Part shown: piece after piece, positions 23,067 to 32,530 of the stretch
Layout of the letters: each line of letters opens with the position of its first letter
Position numbering within the stretch: position 1 is the stretch's first letter
Source: Cellvibrionales bacterium UBA7375
GTDB lineage: Bacteria > Pseudomonadota > Gammaproteobacteria > Pseudomonadales > Porticoccaceae
Length of the DNA: 64,000 nt
Direction of reading: 5' to 3'
Assembly (NCBI GenBank): GCA_949487135.1
Contig: CATAJQ010000002.1
Location: 62,001 to 126,000 of the forward strand
Notes under the pieces: generated by a model
Databases searched by the model: none
What the model was told of the DNA's origin: nothing
What the model saw: the letters and a program-made list of their open reading frames with translations, nothing else
Made by a program: the position numbers and the translations under genes

Positions 23067-24833
23067 TCAATTACCTTGTGGAATAGCTGCTGCACCCTGG
23101 CGTCTGGGATCTGCACTGCCAACTAGGTATTGACCATTGGTAGCAATGCTTTGAGTGGAACCAAGAACCCGTGAAGAGGTTGAAATATCATGCCCCATTG
23201 ATTTAAGCAGGCGCAGGCTATCAACTGAGATTCCTTTTTCATAAAAGACCCTATCTGGAAGCCACTGATGATGAATTCTAGCGGCTGAAGTGGCTTCAGC
23301 AATACCCATATCAAATTCGATACTGTTTAGAATCATCTGCAAAACAATAGTGATAATTGTACTTCCGCCTGGACTACCGGAAGCCAGTGTTGGTTTGTTA
23401 TTGGCATTAAATACAATGGTGGGTGTCATAGATGATAGTGGTCTTTTATAAGGTTCAACAGCATTGGCTGTGCCACCTATCAGGCCATAACCATTAGCAG
23501 AACCTGGTTTAGCAGAAAAATCATCCATCTCGTTATTAAGTAAAAAACCCGCGCCATCAACCGCTATACCATTGCCATAGGCAAAATTAAGGGTGTAAGT
23601 ATTTGTCACTATATTGCCCTGCTTATCCCATGTAGAATAGTGGGTAGTTTCTTCACTTTCAGAGTTTTTGGCAGCTACCCATTTTTCCAGTCCTGGATAA
23701 ACATCTTTTGACTGGCGTGCTTTATGAGGATTGATCTGCTGGCTTAGAGCTTTGGCATAGTTTTTATCAATAAGCTGATTAATCGGTACTGGAGTAAAAT
23801 CTGGGTCGCCTAAATAAAGGCTACGATCAGCGTAGGCTGAGCGCATAGCTTCAGTTAAATGATGTATATAAGCCGCTGAGTTATGGCCCATTGGCATTAG
23901 CTCGAAGTTTTCTAGAATATTTAACATCTGTACCAAATGTATACCGCCAGATGAGGGCGGCGGCATGGCGCAAATTTTGTGATCCCTGTAGGTTCCGCAA
24001 ACTGGCTTTCGCTCTATAACCTTATAACCGGCTAAATCTTGAAGTGATATTAGGCCACCCGATCGTTGCATTTGATCCACTATTAGATCAGCAGTTTTTC
24101 CTTTATAGAAGCCGTCTGTACCCTGCTTTGATATTCTTTGTAGAGTTGCACTTAAATCAGACTGTATAAATAAATCGCCAGGTTTGTAGTGACTACCATC
24201 AGGCTTGTAAAAGTAGTTTTTAGAGGCGCTGTGTTGTTGTAATCGCTGTTTGCTTTGGAGTAGTGAATCAGACAGATCATAATTAACCTCAAAACCCTGA
24301 CTAGCCAATTTTATTGCAGGCTTAAGAACATCTTTAATTGACATGCTTCCATAGTGATCTAGGGCATAAAGTAGACCAGCAACCGTACCGGGTACACCGG
24401 AAGATTGAGCGCTGTAACGTGCTTTTTGGTTATCGACATTACCTTCTTGATTAAGAAACATATCCCTGCTGGCTGTGGAAGGTGCCATTTCACGATAGTC
24501 GATAGCAATGGTTTTATTTTTATCAGCCAGATGAACAAGCATAAAACCCCCGCCACCAAGGTTACCCGCTCTGGGCAATGTAACCGCTAGGGCAAAACCT
24601 GTGGCTACAGCCGCATCGATAGCGTTGCCACCTGCTTCAAGAATATCGGCCCCCACTTTGCTAGCAATTTCTTCTTGTGAAACTACCATACCGAGTTGGC
24701 TGACTACGGGGTGAAAGCGTGCATTTTTATCTAGAATTGGGTTGTCGAGGGAGTCAGAATAAACCAAAACCGCATTTAGAGAGATCAAGATTCCTAGGCA
24801 GGCAGGCATAAAAAATCTACTTATAATAAGCAC
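23067..24833 (-). CDS. ggt: Gamma-glutamyltranspeptidase
   Basis: About 588 residues from a GTG at 24833, preceded by AAGGA; this gives a good signal peptide (MLIISRFFMPACLGILISLN and on). An ATG at 24869 is in frame but has no ribosome-binding site. The N-terminal nucleophile is the first Thr of TTHYSTWDKQGNIVT, where the precursor cleaves itself into large and small subunits. Other landmarks: GGNAIDAAVATGFALAVT, GGGGFMLVH and PGSPGGSTIITIV-like GSPGGSTI. It splits extracellular glutathione in the periplasm. Periplasmic scavenging of glutathione sulfur fits the presence of gor, but the genes are not linked. Confidence 0.93.
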   Translation of the reverse strand: MLIISRFFMPACLGILISLNAVLVYSDSLDNPILDKNARFHPVVSQLGMVVSQEEIASKVGADILEAGGNAIDAAVATGFALAVTLPRAGNLGGGGFMLVHLADKNKTIAIDYREMAPSTASRDMFLNQEGNVDNQKARYSAQSSGVPGTVAGLLYALDHYGSMSIKDVLKPAIKLASQGFEVNYDLSDSLLQSKQRLQQHSASKNYFYKPDGSHYKPGDLFIQSDLSATLQRISKQGTDGFYKGKTADLIVDQMQRSGGLISLQDLAGYKVIERKPVCGTYRDHKICAMPPPSSGGIHLVQMLNILENFELMPMGHNSAAYIHHLTEAMRSAYADRSLYLGDPDFTPVPINQLIDKNYAKALSQQINPHKARQSKDVYPGLEKWVAAKNSESEETTHYSTWDKQGNIVTNTYTLNFAYGNGIAVDGAGFLLNNEMDDFSAKPGSANGYGLIGGTANAVEPYKRPLSSMTPTIVFNANNKPTLASGSPGGSTIITIVLQMILNSIEFDMGIAEATSAARIHHQWLPDRVFYEKGISVDSLRLLKSMGHDISTSSRVLGSTQSIATNGQYLVGSADPRRQGAAAIPQGN

Positions 24834-24978
24834 GATACGACATTCCTTTTGTATAAAATCATGTAGCAATTTGTATATTCTAAGGACTATACCAAAATTA
24901 CCGAGGTTTTTTTCTGAGGGTTTTGCAAAATAATTAAAATAGCCAACAAAGGAAGCAGATTAATGTGATAAAAATCGG

Positions 24979-24984
24979 TATAAT
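24979..24984 (+). promoter_or_regulatory. Possible -10 element of the pyrD-pyrK fusion gene
   Basis: A perfect TATAAT in the 165 bases between ggt and the fusion gene. No good -35 lies 16-18 bases upstream. If used, transcription would start near 24991, leaving too little room for a GTG start at 25000 and favouring the TTG at 25030. Confidence 0.3.
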
Positions 24985-25029
24985 TTAACGTATAACGATG
25001 TGTTTTTAATTTACTTTGAGCTAATCAAC

Positions 25030-26664
25030 TTGAATACAGAATTTCTCGGTAAAAAGATATCTGGTCTATTTACAATTCCCTCTGGCATTGTCACCACGGC
25101 GACTTCAATAATCCAAGCCACGTTTGATGATATTCCTCAAATTGGGGTAATTACTACCAAAAGTGTTGGCCTTGAACAGCGCGCGGGTAATCGTGAACCA
25201 GTTTACAGTCAATATGCCCCTGGTTGTTTTGTTAATGCGGTGGGTCTTACCAATCCCGGTGCAAAGGTCGCCGCTGAGCTAATGGCTGATTTAAGGGTGC
25301 CTGAAGATCGCTTTTTATTGACCTCAATTTTTGGTGGTAGTGTTGAAGAATTTGTCGAAGTGGCAAAGATAATGGCACCAGTGTCGGATGGTCTCGAGCT
25401 CAACCTATCATGCCCTCATGCTACTGGCTATGGTATGGCAATGGGACAGGACCCCGCTTTAGTTAAAGAAATAACGGCCGCTGTTAAAGCTGCTGTTGAT
25501 ATACCTGTGGTACCTAAATTAACGCCAAACACTCCAAATATCGCTGAAATTGCCCTTGCTGCGGCTGAAGGTGGTGCTGATGCTATCTGTGCGATCAATA
25601 CACTTGGTCCTGGCTATACCGCCGCTCATGGTCACCCTGTGTTAAGTAATGGTGCTGGCGGTATGTCCGGCAAAGCGGTATTGCCAATAGCTTTAAAATG
25701 TATTCGTGAAATACGCGCAGTCTGTGATTTGCCCATTATTGGGTGTGGCGGTATAAGCAGTGCGGATGATGTTAGACAAACAATGGATGCGGGTGCCGAT
25801 ATCATCGGGGTTGGCTCAGCTCTAACCGGTCTAACCACTGATGAAATGTGTGATTATTTTAATCAGTTAGAATCTGATATTTGCTTTTCTTCAAATAAAG
25901 CTGAAAATCATATCCGCTATGATATCGACATGAACTTTGAGCCTGTGGTTCTGGTTAAAAATGAGCGTATCTGTGACGATATCTGTGTACTCACCTTTGA
26001 TCGTAAGATTAATATCCAAGCTGGTGAATTTGTTTTCTTATGGGTTCCGGGTGTGGGCGAAAAACCCTTCTCTGCCCTTGCTGATGACCCCTTTCAACTA
26101 GCCGTTATTGATGTGGGCATATTTACTCACGCCTTGATGGATCTTAAAGTAGGTACCGAAGTTTACGTTAGAGGCCCACACGGCATTGCTGTTCAGCCTC
26201 ATGAAGGTGCCAAGATAATGGCGGTAGCCGGTGGTACGGGCCTAGCCGCTGTTTATCAGCTTGCAAGAGACTTTGGCAATGCCGAAATCTTTACCGGTGC
26301 TCGTTCTGCTGAGCGACATTATTACCTTGATGAGTGCAAAAAAATTGCCGATGTGCATATAGCGACTGATGACGGCAGTCTCGGCTTTAAAGGTTTTGTT
26401 ACCGAGATGCTTCGCGCCCGCTTGCAAGAAATGTCTAAGCAAGAATTAGAAAACATTATGTTTTATAACTGTGGCCCTGCGCCGATGGTGCATGCAGCTG
26501 CATCAGTGCAACGTGAGTTTTGTGGCGACCATCAAATTCACAGTGCTATTGACTACCTAACCAAGTGCGGTGTCGGTATCTGTGGAGCCTGTGCTACGCC
26601 TGAAGGCAAGCGTATCTGCGTAGATGGACCATTTATTCAAGGTGACCCAGCACCCCAGCGCTAG
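25030..26664 (+). CDS. Dihydroorotate dehydrogenase class 1B fused to its electron-transfer subunit (PyrD-PyrK)
   Basis: About 544 residues. Residues up to about 300 (numbered from the GTG at 25000) are a flavin TIM barrel with the active-site Cys138 in ELNLSCPHATG, the mark of class 1B enzymes (class 2 uses Ser). KLTPNTPNIAEIA, GCGGISS and GVGSAL complete the FMN site. Residues about 315-554 are a PyrK/ferredoxin-reductase module with GTGLAAVYQLA and four cysteines C523-x4-C528-x2-C531-x8-C540 for a [2Fe-2S] cluster. It would oxidise dihydroorotate using NAD. The start is uncertain: TTG at 25030 fits the family N-terminus (NTEFLGKKISG), and GTG at 25000 is also in frame. Overlaps fadB tail to tail by four bases. 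Confidence 0.85.
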   Translation: MNTEFLGKKISGLFTIPSGIVTTATSIIQATFDDIPQIGVITTKSVGLEQRAGNREPVYSQYAPGCFVNAVGLTNPGAKVAAELMADLRVPEDRFLLTSIFGGSVEEFVEVAKIMAPVSDGLELNLSCPHATGYGMAMGQDPALVKEITAAVKAAVDIPVVPKLTPNTPNIAEIALAAAEGGADAICAINTLGPGYTAAHGHPVLSNGAGGMSGKAVLPIALKCIREIRAVCDLPIIGCGGISSADDVRQTMDAGADIIGVGSALTGLTTDEMCDYFNQLESDICFSSNKAENHIRYDIDMNFEPVVLVKNERICDDICVLTFDRKINIQAGEFVFLWVPGVGEKPFSALADDPFQLAVIDVGIFTHALMDLKVGTEVYVRGPHGIAVQPHEGAKIMAVAGGTGLAAVYQLARDFGNAEIFTGARSAERHYYLDECKKIADVHIATDDGSLGFKGFVTEMLRARLQEMSKQELENIMFYNCGPAPMVHAAASVQREFCGDHQIHSAIDYLTKCGVGICGACATPEGKRICVDGPFIQGDPAPQR

Positions 26665-28817
26665 GGATAAAACTTGCTAACTGTTGTTGCCATTTTGCGC
26701 ATCGATTCTGTGGGCTGATAGAGTTGTGCAATATCTGAGTAGTAATCTGCTCTTTGACAGATATTGGCTATTCCTTGCTCGTCCATCCAGCGACAGATTC
26801 CACCTCTAAATGGCGGGAATCCAACACCCCAGATTAATGCCATATCTGCCTCGATCGCAGTATCGACAATACCTTCATCTAAACAGTGGTTCATTTCTAT
26901 AGCGAGGGGCAATAAAAGTCTATCAATAATTGTCTGCGGATCTATTTCACGGTGTTTACCGGCTACTGACTCTAATAGCTCAATACTGTCTTTATCTATA
27001 GTTTTCTCGGGACGACCGCCTTTGCTTGGGGTATAAGAGTAATACCCCTTAGCATTCTTCTGTCCTTGACGACCCGATTTTAAAAGTATTTCTGTGGGTG
27101 TTGTATCGTCATATACAAATCGCTCGGGTATACCTTCAGACATCACTGAATAGCAATGAACAATGGTATCTAAGCCGACAACATCCATTAAATAAGCTGG
27201 ACCCATGGGCATGCCCCACTGTTCCATCACCTGATCTATCTGTTGAAAACTTACGCCATCACGCAATAATAATTCCATAGCAAAGCACTGGGCAAAAAGT
27301 ACCCTATTGACTAAAAAGCCAGGGCAATCATTAACCACAATCGGCTTCTTACCAAGTCGTAGCGCGTGGTTACAGACAGCGGCAATGGTTTGATCGGATG
27401 TATGTTCACCTCTAATAACCTCCACAAGGGGCATAACATGTACTGGATTGAAAAAATGCATACCGCAAAAACGTTCTGGCTTCTGCAGTGACTGTGCAAG
27501 TTGATTGATCGATATACTTGAGGTGTTTGATACTATTATCGCATCATCGGATAGCTGCTTATCCAGTGCCGATAGAACAGTATTTTTGATGGGTAAATGC
27601 TCAACAACTGCCTCAACTACAAACTGTGCATTGTCTAGATCTTGATCGTTTAGTGTAGGCTTAATCATTGCCAAAATAGCCGCAGCTTTTTGCGTATCTA
27701 ACTTGCCCTTTGATACAATTTTTTGCAGGAGTTTATCCGCTTCATTAAGCCCCAAGTCTAAGGCGGGCTGGGCTATATCTTTCATAACCACTGGACAGCC
27801 TTTGGTGACGGACTGATAGGCAATACCACCACCCATAATGCCTGCGCCTACAACCGCTGATTGAGCTATTTCAGGTAAGGGATTATCGATTTGTTTGGCG
27901 TAACCTTTGGCTTTTCTGGCCACATATTGATCACCGACAAATAAACCAATTAAAGCACGCGCCTCTGAACTCTGAGAGAGTTCATAAAAAACACCGGCTT
28001 CTTTTTGGATAGCTTCATCTCTTGCGAGTAAGGCTGATTGTGACATTAACTCTATCGCTTTAATTGGGGCTGGATAATGACCGGCTGTTTTTTGCGTCAC
28101 CACAGCTTTAGCCATATTAGCTATAGCATCTATTTCAGTTTGTGCTTGATTTATTGGGGATAGTTTACGTTTTCGCGTAAGGCAATAATCAATGCTTCCA
28201 GAGGTCATGTCGTTTAACTGTTGAAGTGCCTCTGCACGCAATTGATTGGGTTCGACAACCTTATCCACTACCCCAGACTTAAATGCTTGCTGAGCGCTGT
28301 ATTGGCGGGCTGTGGTTATCCATTCTACTGCTGTAGCAAAGTCGCTTAAACGCGGAAGCCTTACAGTCCCTCCCCAGCCTGGGAGTATTCCAAGACCAGT
28401 TTCAGGTAATCCGATTCGTGCATTAGTAGAGATTATTCGTATATCACAGGCTAGGCATACTTCTAGACCACCACCTAAGGCAAAGCCGTTAATAGCGACC
28501 ACTGTAGGGAAAGGCATATCTTCAATGGCTGACATCATGCCATTGATGTGTCTAGCGGAGTCTAGAAATTGATCTTCAGAGGCATCAAACATTTGTTTGA
28601 ACTGGGTGATATCGGCACCCACAATAAAGGCATTCTTACTACTAGTAATAAGTAGACCGGCAACATCTAAGGACTCCTGAGCTAGCTCGATGGCTGTATG
28701 AAGCTCATCAAGGGTTTGTTTGTCTAGCTTGTTAACCGAGCCTTCAGCACTATTAAAGTTGAGCTCTAGAAAGTTATTTTCTATTTTTGTAAGACTTAAC
28801 TTTTCACCGGTATACAT
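26661..28817 (-). CDS. fadB: Fatty acid oxidation complex subunit alpha
   Basis: 718 residues, the length of E. coli and Pseudomonas FadB. The N-terminal crotonase domain shows the oxyanion-hole FIVGADITQF and GGLEVCLACD, and the catalytic Glu in GLPETGLGILPGWGG. The 3-hydroxyacyl-CoA dehydrogenase part has NAD-binding GAGIMGGGIAY at about residue 321 and catalytic His in GMHFFNPVHVMPLVEV. It carries out hydration and dehydrogenation in beta-oxidation. The ribosome-binding site is near perfect. The usual partner fadA (thiolase) is not adjacent: the gene ends against the pyrD-pyrK fusion, and the upstream side holds tRNAs. Confidence 0.93.
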   Translation of the reverse strand: MYTGEKLSLTKIENNFLELNFNSAEGSVNKLDKQTLDELHTAIELAQESLDVAGLLITSSKNAFIVGADITQFKQMFDASEDQFLDSARHINGMMSAIEDMPFPTVVAINGFALGGGLEVCLACDIRIISTNARIGLPETGLGILPGWGGTVRLPRLSDFATAVEWITTARQYSAQQAFKSGVVDKVVEPNQLRAEALQQLNDMTSGSIDYCLTRKRKLSPINQAQTEIDAIANMAKAVVTQKTAGHYPAPIKAIELMSQSALLARDEAIQKEAGVFYELSQSSEARALIGLFVGDQYVARKAKGYAKQIDNPLPEIAQSAVVGAGIMGGGIAYQSVTKGCPVVMKDIAQPALDLGLNEADKLLQKIVSKGKLDTQKAAAILAMIKPTLNDQDLDNAQFVVEAVVEHLPIKNTVLSALDKQLSDDAIIVSNTSSISINQLAQSLQKPERFCGMHFFNPVHVMPLVEVIRGEHTSDQTIAAVCNHALRLGKKPIVVNDCPGFLVNRVLFAQCFAMELLLRDGVSFQQIDQVMEQWGMPMGPAYLMDVVGLDTIVHCYSVMSEGIPERFVYDDTTPTEILLKSGRQGQKNAKGYYSYTPSKGGRPEKTIDKDSIELLESVAGKHREIDPQTIIDRLLLPLAIEMNHCLDEGIVDTAIEADMALIWGVGFPPFRGGICRWMDEQGIANICQRADYYSDIAQLYQPTESMRKMATTVSKFYP

Positions 28818-28822
28818 AAAAA

Positions 28823-28831
28823 CACCTCCTT
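28823..28831 (-). promoter_or_regulatory. Strong ribosome-binding site of fadB
   Basis: AAGGAGGTG, a full match to the 16S anti-Shine-Dalgarno, five T bases before the ATG. The strongest one I noticed in the window; most genes here have shorter AGGA or GGAG cores. It supports the 28817 start. Confidence 0.75.
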
Positions 28832-28990
28832 TTTATTTTTTAGTTTAACGGTTCCTATTGTTCAGTCTATAACAATGTCTGACTCCTTGGTTTTGTATTA
28901 TTAATAACCAAACAAAGATGATAATAATAGATCTTGGGTAAAATATTCGTCCAGAAACTAAATAAATTGATATTTGCACCCTATTTCAGA

Positions 28991-29019
28991 TTGACGAGAT
29001 GGTACTGGGTCAGTATTAT
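28991..29019 (+). promoter_or_regulatory. Predicted promoter of the Pro-Arg-His tRNA cluster
   Basis: TTGACG at 28991-28996 and TATTAT at 29014-29019 with a 17-base spacer, followed at once by GC-rich GCCCACC. A GC-rich discriminator is typical of stable-RNA promoters that respond to ppGpp. The first tRNA begins 36 bases after the -10. Confidence 0.7.
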
Positions 29020-29055
29020 GCCCACCTCTTATTAGAGACCGCTTGGTGAGACATT

Positions 29056-29132
29056 CGGGGATTAGCGCAGTCTGGTAGCGCGCCTGCTTTGGGAGCAGGA
29101 TGTCGGGGGTTCAAATCCCTCATCCCCGACCA
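29056..29132 (+). tRNA. tRNA-Pro (anticodon TGG)
   Basis: 77 bases including an encoded CCA. The acceptor stem CGGGGAT pairs with ATCCCCG, the D-arm is GCGC...GCGC, the anticodon stem CCTGC/GCAGG holds the loop TTTGGGA (anticodon TGG), and the T-loop is TTCAAAT. First gene of a three-tRNA cluster. Confidence 0.97.
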
Positions 29133-29174
29133 CTTTCCGGCTGTAGGGTTAGGCTGAATTGGTTGACTCTGAAT

Positions 29175-29251
<77 letters not shown>

Positions 29252-29314
29252 TTTAAGTCATTAAGAATCTAGCAGTTGTTTAGCTGGTGTATAATCGGTT
29301 TTACTCAGTGTGAT

Positions 29315-29391
29315 GGTGGACGTAGCTCAGTTGGTAGAGCCCCGGATTGTGATTCCGGTGGTCGCGGGTTCAATCCCCGTCGTCCACCCCA
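29315..29391 (+). tRNA. tRNA-His (anticodon GTG)
   Basis: 77 bases, including the extra 5' G (G-1) that marks histidine tRNAs and is paired with the C before the encoded CCA. The anticodon stem CCGGA/TCCGG holds the loop TTGTGAT (anticodon GTG). The T-arm is GCGGG-TTCAATC-CCCGT. It lies 63 bases after tRNA-Arg; a TATAAT at 29290-29295 in the gap lacks a -35 and is probably chance. Confidence 0.97.
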
Positions 29392-29525
29392 TTTCCTTCT
29401 TGTGTAATAATTTTATCAATATATCTAATCATTGTTTTTATCTGGTTTCATTTTTCAGGTAAAATATTAACTCGTATTTTTATATTTAAGCTGATCTAAA
29501 CCAACGATAAATGGGTTAACTCTTT

Positions 29526-30371
29526 ATGTCTGCACTTATTCTAGATGGCAAATCTTTAGCAAAGAAAACTGAAGCTGAACTCAGTCAGCGTGTCACAGCG
29601 CTAAAGCTCGCTAACAATGGTCAAGCGCCTATTCTTGCAACCATATTAGTAGGTTCTGATCCTGCCTCTGGAACCTATGTAAAAATGAAGCAAAATGCCT
29701 GTAAGCGTATTGGTATGGAGAGTATTGCTGTTGAGTTATCTGAGCAAACTGCCACTGAACAGCTATTGGCCACTATTAATGAGTTAAACGATAACCCTAA
29801 CTGTCATGGTATTTTGTTGCAGCACCCGGTTCCCGCACAAATTGATGAGCGTGCCTGTTTTGACGCCATAGCTGCCGAAAAAGATGTGGATGGGGTTACC
29901 TGTCTTGGTTTTGGCCGAATGGCCATGGATGAACCCGCTTATGGCTCTGCTACACCGCAAGGGATTATGCGCATTCTAGAAGCCTATGATATTGAACTAT
30001 CTGGTAAACATGCCGTTGTAGTTGGCCGAAGCCCTATTTTGGGTAAACCTATGGCATTAATGCTGTTGAATGCCAATGCTACGGTCACTATTTGTCATTC
30101 ACGCACTCAAGATCTTCCATCTTTGATTAAACAGGCTGATATTTTAGTAGGCGCCGTGGGAAGACCTGAATTTATCAAAGCTGAATGGATCAAAGATGGG
30201 GCTGTGGTGGTTGATGCTGGCTATCATCCGGGTGGTTTGGGCGATATTGAGCTCGAGCTCATTATGCAAACAGCTACAGCCTATACCCCTGTTCCCGGTG
30301 GTGTTGGGCCTATGACCATTAACACACTGATTTTACAGTGCGTTATGGCAGCAGAAAAAAAGTTGAGCTAA
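29526..30371 (+). CDS. folD: Bifunctional methylenetetrahydrofolate dehydrogenase/methenyltetrahydrofolate cyclohydrolase
   Basis: 281 residues. The catalytic Tyr-x3-Lys lies in [16 protein letters not shown], followed by [11 protein letters not shown] and EKDVDGVT. The NADP-binding domain has [15 protein letters not shown] and the C-terminal [14 protein letters not shown]. It interconverts one-carbon folates in the cytoplasm. Gene order tRNAs-folD-cysS-glnS-ppiB matches the Pseudomonas arrangement I know, apart from the GDPD gene inserted after folD. Confidence 0.97.
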   Translation: MSALILDGKSLAKKTEAELSQRVTALKLANNGQAPILATILVGSDPASGTYVKMKQNACKRIGMESIAVELSEQTATEQLLATINELNDNPNCHGILLQHPVPAQIDERACFDAIAAEKDVDGVTCLGFGRMAMDEPAYGSATPQGIMRILEAYDIELSGKHAVVVGRSPILGKPMALMLLNANATVTICHSRTQDLPSLIKQADILVGAVGRPEFIKAEWIKDGAVVVDAGYHPGGLGDIELELIMQTATAYTPVPGGVGPMTINTLILQCVMAAEKKLS

Positions 30372-30401
30372 TACAAGCTAAACTATTTTTGGTCAAATTT
30401 G

Positions 30402-31142
30402 ATGTCAGATTCCTTATTCAGCCTAGATATTTTAGTTGCTCACAGAGGACTTCAAGCTCGCTACCCTGAAAACACCATTCTTGGGTTTAACAAAGCCATT
30501 GAGCAAGGTGCTAAATTTATCGAATTAGATATTCAATTTAGTAAAGATTGCTTGCCGGTTATTTATCACGACTCAGACCTTCAACGTGTTAGTGGCTGTT
30601 GTGGCACAATATTGGATTACTCTAGACAAGAGCTATTAAAATTACCCGCCCATGAACCACATAGATTGGGTAATAGCTTTAAATCTGAAACCATTGCACC
30701 TTTGGAGGCGCTGGTTGATATTTTACAGCAGCATCCCAAGGTGACTGCCTTTGTCGAGCTTAAAGAGGAATCTATAGCGCACTGTGGTAGAGAAACTATG
30801 CTCAATGCTGTCCTTGATATACTAAAGCCTGTGGAGCAACAGGTAGTCATTATTAGTTATGATTATCTTCTGGTATTGGCTGCAAGGGAAAACCAATGGC
30901 CGAAAGTGGGTGTGGTTCTAAAGCAATGGCAGGATCTTAATACTGAAATTGTACAAAATAGCACATCAGATTTTATCTTTGTTGACCATGAAAAGATCCC
31001 TGAAGAGATTGCTGATATTCAGGCGATAAAAGCACCCCTAGTGGCCTACGAAGTCGGTGATAAACAACTGGGTCAGCAACTGCTTAATAAGGGTGTCACA
31101 ATGCTTGAAACGTTTGAACTGGAGCAATTAAGCTTAAGCTAA
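30402..31142 (+). CDS. Glycerophosphodiester phosphodiesterase (UgpQ-like, cytoplasmic)
   Basis: 246 residues from the ATG at 30402 (a TTG codon just before it is in frame but less likely). GDPD TIM barrel: [15 protein letters not shown] at about 12-26 with the HRG and PENT metal/phosphate residues, [19 protein letters not shown] with the ELD and HD ligands, and FVELKEE. There is no signal peptide, so it is cytoplasmic like UgpQ. It releases glycerol-3-phosphate from glycerophosphodiesters. It follows folD by 30 bases, and its stop interlocks with the cysS stop on the other strand. Confidence 0.85.
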   Translation: MSDSLFSLDILVAHRGLQARYPENTILGFNKAIEQGAKFIELDIQFSKDCLPVIYHDSDLQRVSGCCGTILDYSRQELLKLPAHEPHRLGNSFKSETIAPLEALVDILQQHPKVTAFVELKEESIAHCGRETMLNAVLDILKPVEQQVVIISYDYLLVLAARENQWPKVGVVLKQWQDLNTEIVQNSTSDFIFVDHEKIPEEIADIQAIKAPLVAYEVGDKQLGQQLLNKGVTMLETFELEQLSLS

Positions 31143-32530
31143 GACCTTCTCCACTGAGTACCTTCGCGGCTATCTTCTAAAACAACACCCGAATCCAGTA
31201 ATTGCTGTCTTATCTGATCGGCTTTAGCAAAGTCCTTATCCTGTTTAGCCTGCTGTCTTGCTTGAATATAATGTTCGATCTGTTCTGCGGATAATTGATT
31301 ATCACCTCTGGCAAGGGTAAACCATTGCTCAGGATCTTGTTGAAGCAAACCGAGAATATCCGAAAGACCTTTTAATTCTTGCATCAAGGCAATCTGCTCA
31401 TCGCCTTTAGCTTGATTAACCGCTTTTGCCAGACGATAAAGCTCACTGATAGCCACTGGTGTATTAAGATCATCCAAAAGCGCCTTAAAACCATCGCCAG
31501 AGCTATTTAGAAGGCTTTCTATTGGCGCTACACCTCGAATAAAGCCATATAGGCTATCGAGAGTCCGCCAAGCGCTGTCGAGCAAGTCTTTACTAAAGTT
31601 TTGTTCAGAGCGGTAATGAGATGACAGGATAACGTAGCGCAGTACTTCTCCTGGGTATTGCTGTAAAAGATCTCTCACTAGGCGGAAATTACCCAGTGAT
31701 TTAGACATTTTTTCGCCATCAATGTTTATAAAGCCATTGTGCATCCAAAAGTTTGCCAAAGGCTTGCCATCATTGGCACAGCAGCTTTGCGCTATTTCAT
31801 TTTCATGGTGGGGGAATATCAAGTCATGGCCACCACCATGAATATCAATGGTTTCGCCTAGATGCTTTTTAATCATGGCTGAACATTCAAGATGCCAGCC
31901 CGGACGACCTCTACCCCAAGGGCTATCCCAACCAGGCTCTTTCTCTGTTGAAGGCTTCCACAGCACAAAATCACCCGCATACTGCTTATAGCCAGCGACC
32001 TCAACACGGGCACCGGCCTCTTGCTCATCTAGATTGCGTTTAGAAAGCTCACCATATTTGGACATTGATGGCACAGAGAACAGTACATTACCCTTATCAG
32101 CTTCAATCTGAGAGTCTGCGGGATAGGCATGGCCTTTTTCAACCAGCGTCTCAACCATCTGAATCATATCTGGTATATGCTGAGTGGCATAGGGTATGAC
32201 ATCGGGCTCGAGAGTATTCAGGGCTAACATATCTTCAAAGTATGCATCAGAAAACTTATTAGTAATCTTATTAATATCTATAGATAAATCATTGGATTTG
32301 TTGATTATTTTATCATCAATATCGGTGATATTACGTGCATATGTTACGCCAGGATAGATAGCGCGAAGTACCCGATAGAGTGTATCAAACACCACTGCGG
32401 GTCGTGCATTACCTATATGAACATAGTTATAAACCGTCGGACCACAGACGTACATGGTGACGTTATGTGGATCAATTGGCTGAAAATCTTGCTTTTCACG
32501 CGCTATGCTATTGTAGAGCTTAAGGTTCAT
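31139..32530 (-). CDS. cysS: Cysteine--tRNA ligase
   Basis: 463 residues (E. coli 461). Class I HIGH-like HIGN in [14 protein letters not shown], zinc ligands Cys28 in VCGPTVYN and later GWHLECSAM and [15 protein letters not shown], and KMSKS in [11 protein letters not shown]. It charges tRNA-Cys. The start lies directly beside the glnS stop, so the two form an operon. Confidence 0.97.
   Translation of the reverse strand: MNLKLYNSIAREKQDFQPIDPHNVTMYVCGPTVYNYVHIGNARPAVVFDTLYRVLRAIYPGVTYARNITDIDDKIINKSNDLSIDINKITNKFSDAYFEDMLALNTLEPDVIPYATQHIPDMIQMVETLVEKGHAYPADSQIEADKGNVLFSVPSMSKYGELSKRNLDEQEAGARVEVAGYKQYAGDFVLWKPSTEKEPGWDSPWGRGRPGWHLECSAMIKKHLGETIDIHGGGHDLIFPHHENEIAQSCCANDGKPLANFWMHNGFINIDGEKMSKSLGNFRLVRDLLQQYPGEVLRYVILSSHYRSEQNFSKDLLDSAWRTLDSLYGFIRGVAPIESLLNSSGDGFKALLDDLNTPVAISELYRLAKAVNQAKGDEQIALMQELKGLSDILGLLQQDPEQWFTLARGDNQLSAEQIEHYIQARQQAKQDKDFAKADQIRQQLLDSGVVLEDSREGTQWRRS

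Noticed and set aside
25030..26664. Dihydropyrimidine dehydrogenase (PreA) as the identity of the PyrD-PyrK fusion
   Set aside because: The GQDP segment is shared with PreA, but the C-terminal module is a PyrK-type flavin and [2Fe-2S] unit, not the 2x[4Fe-4S] ferredoxin tail of PreA. Kept as an alternative only.
29290..29295. TATAAT between tRNA-Arg and tRNA-His as a separate promoter
   Set aside because: No -35 at an acceptable distance, and the cluster is explained by the upstream promoter.
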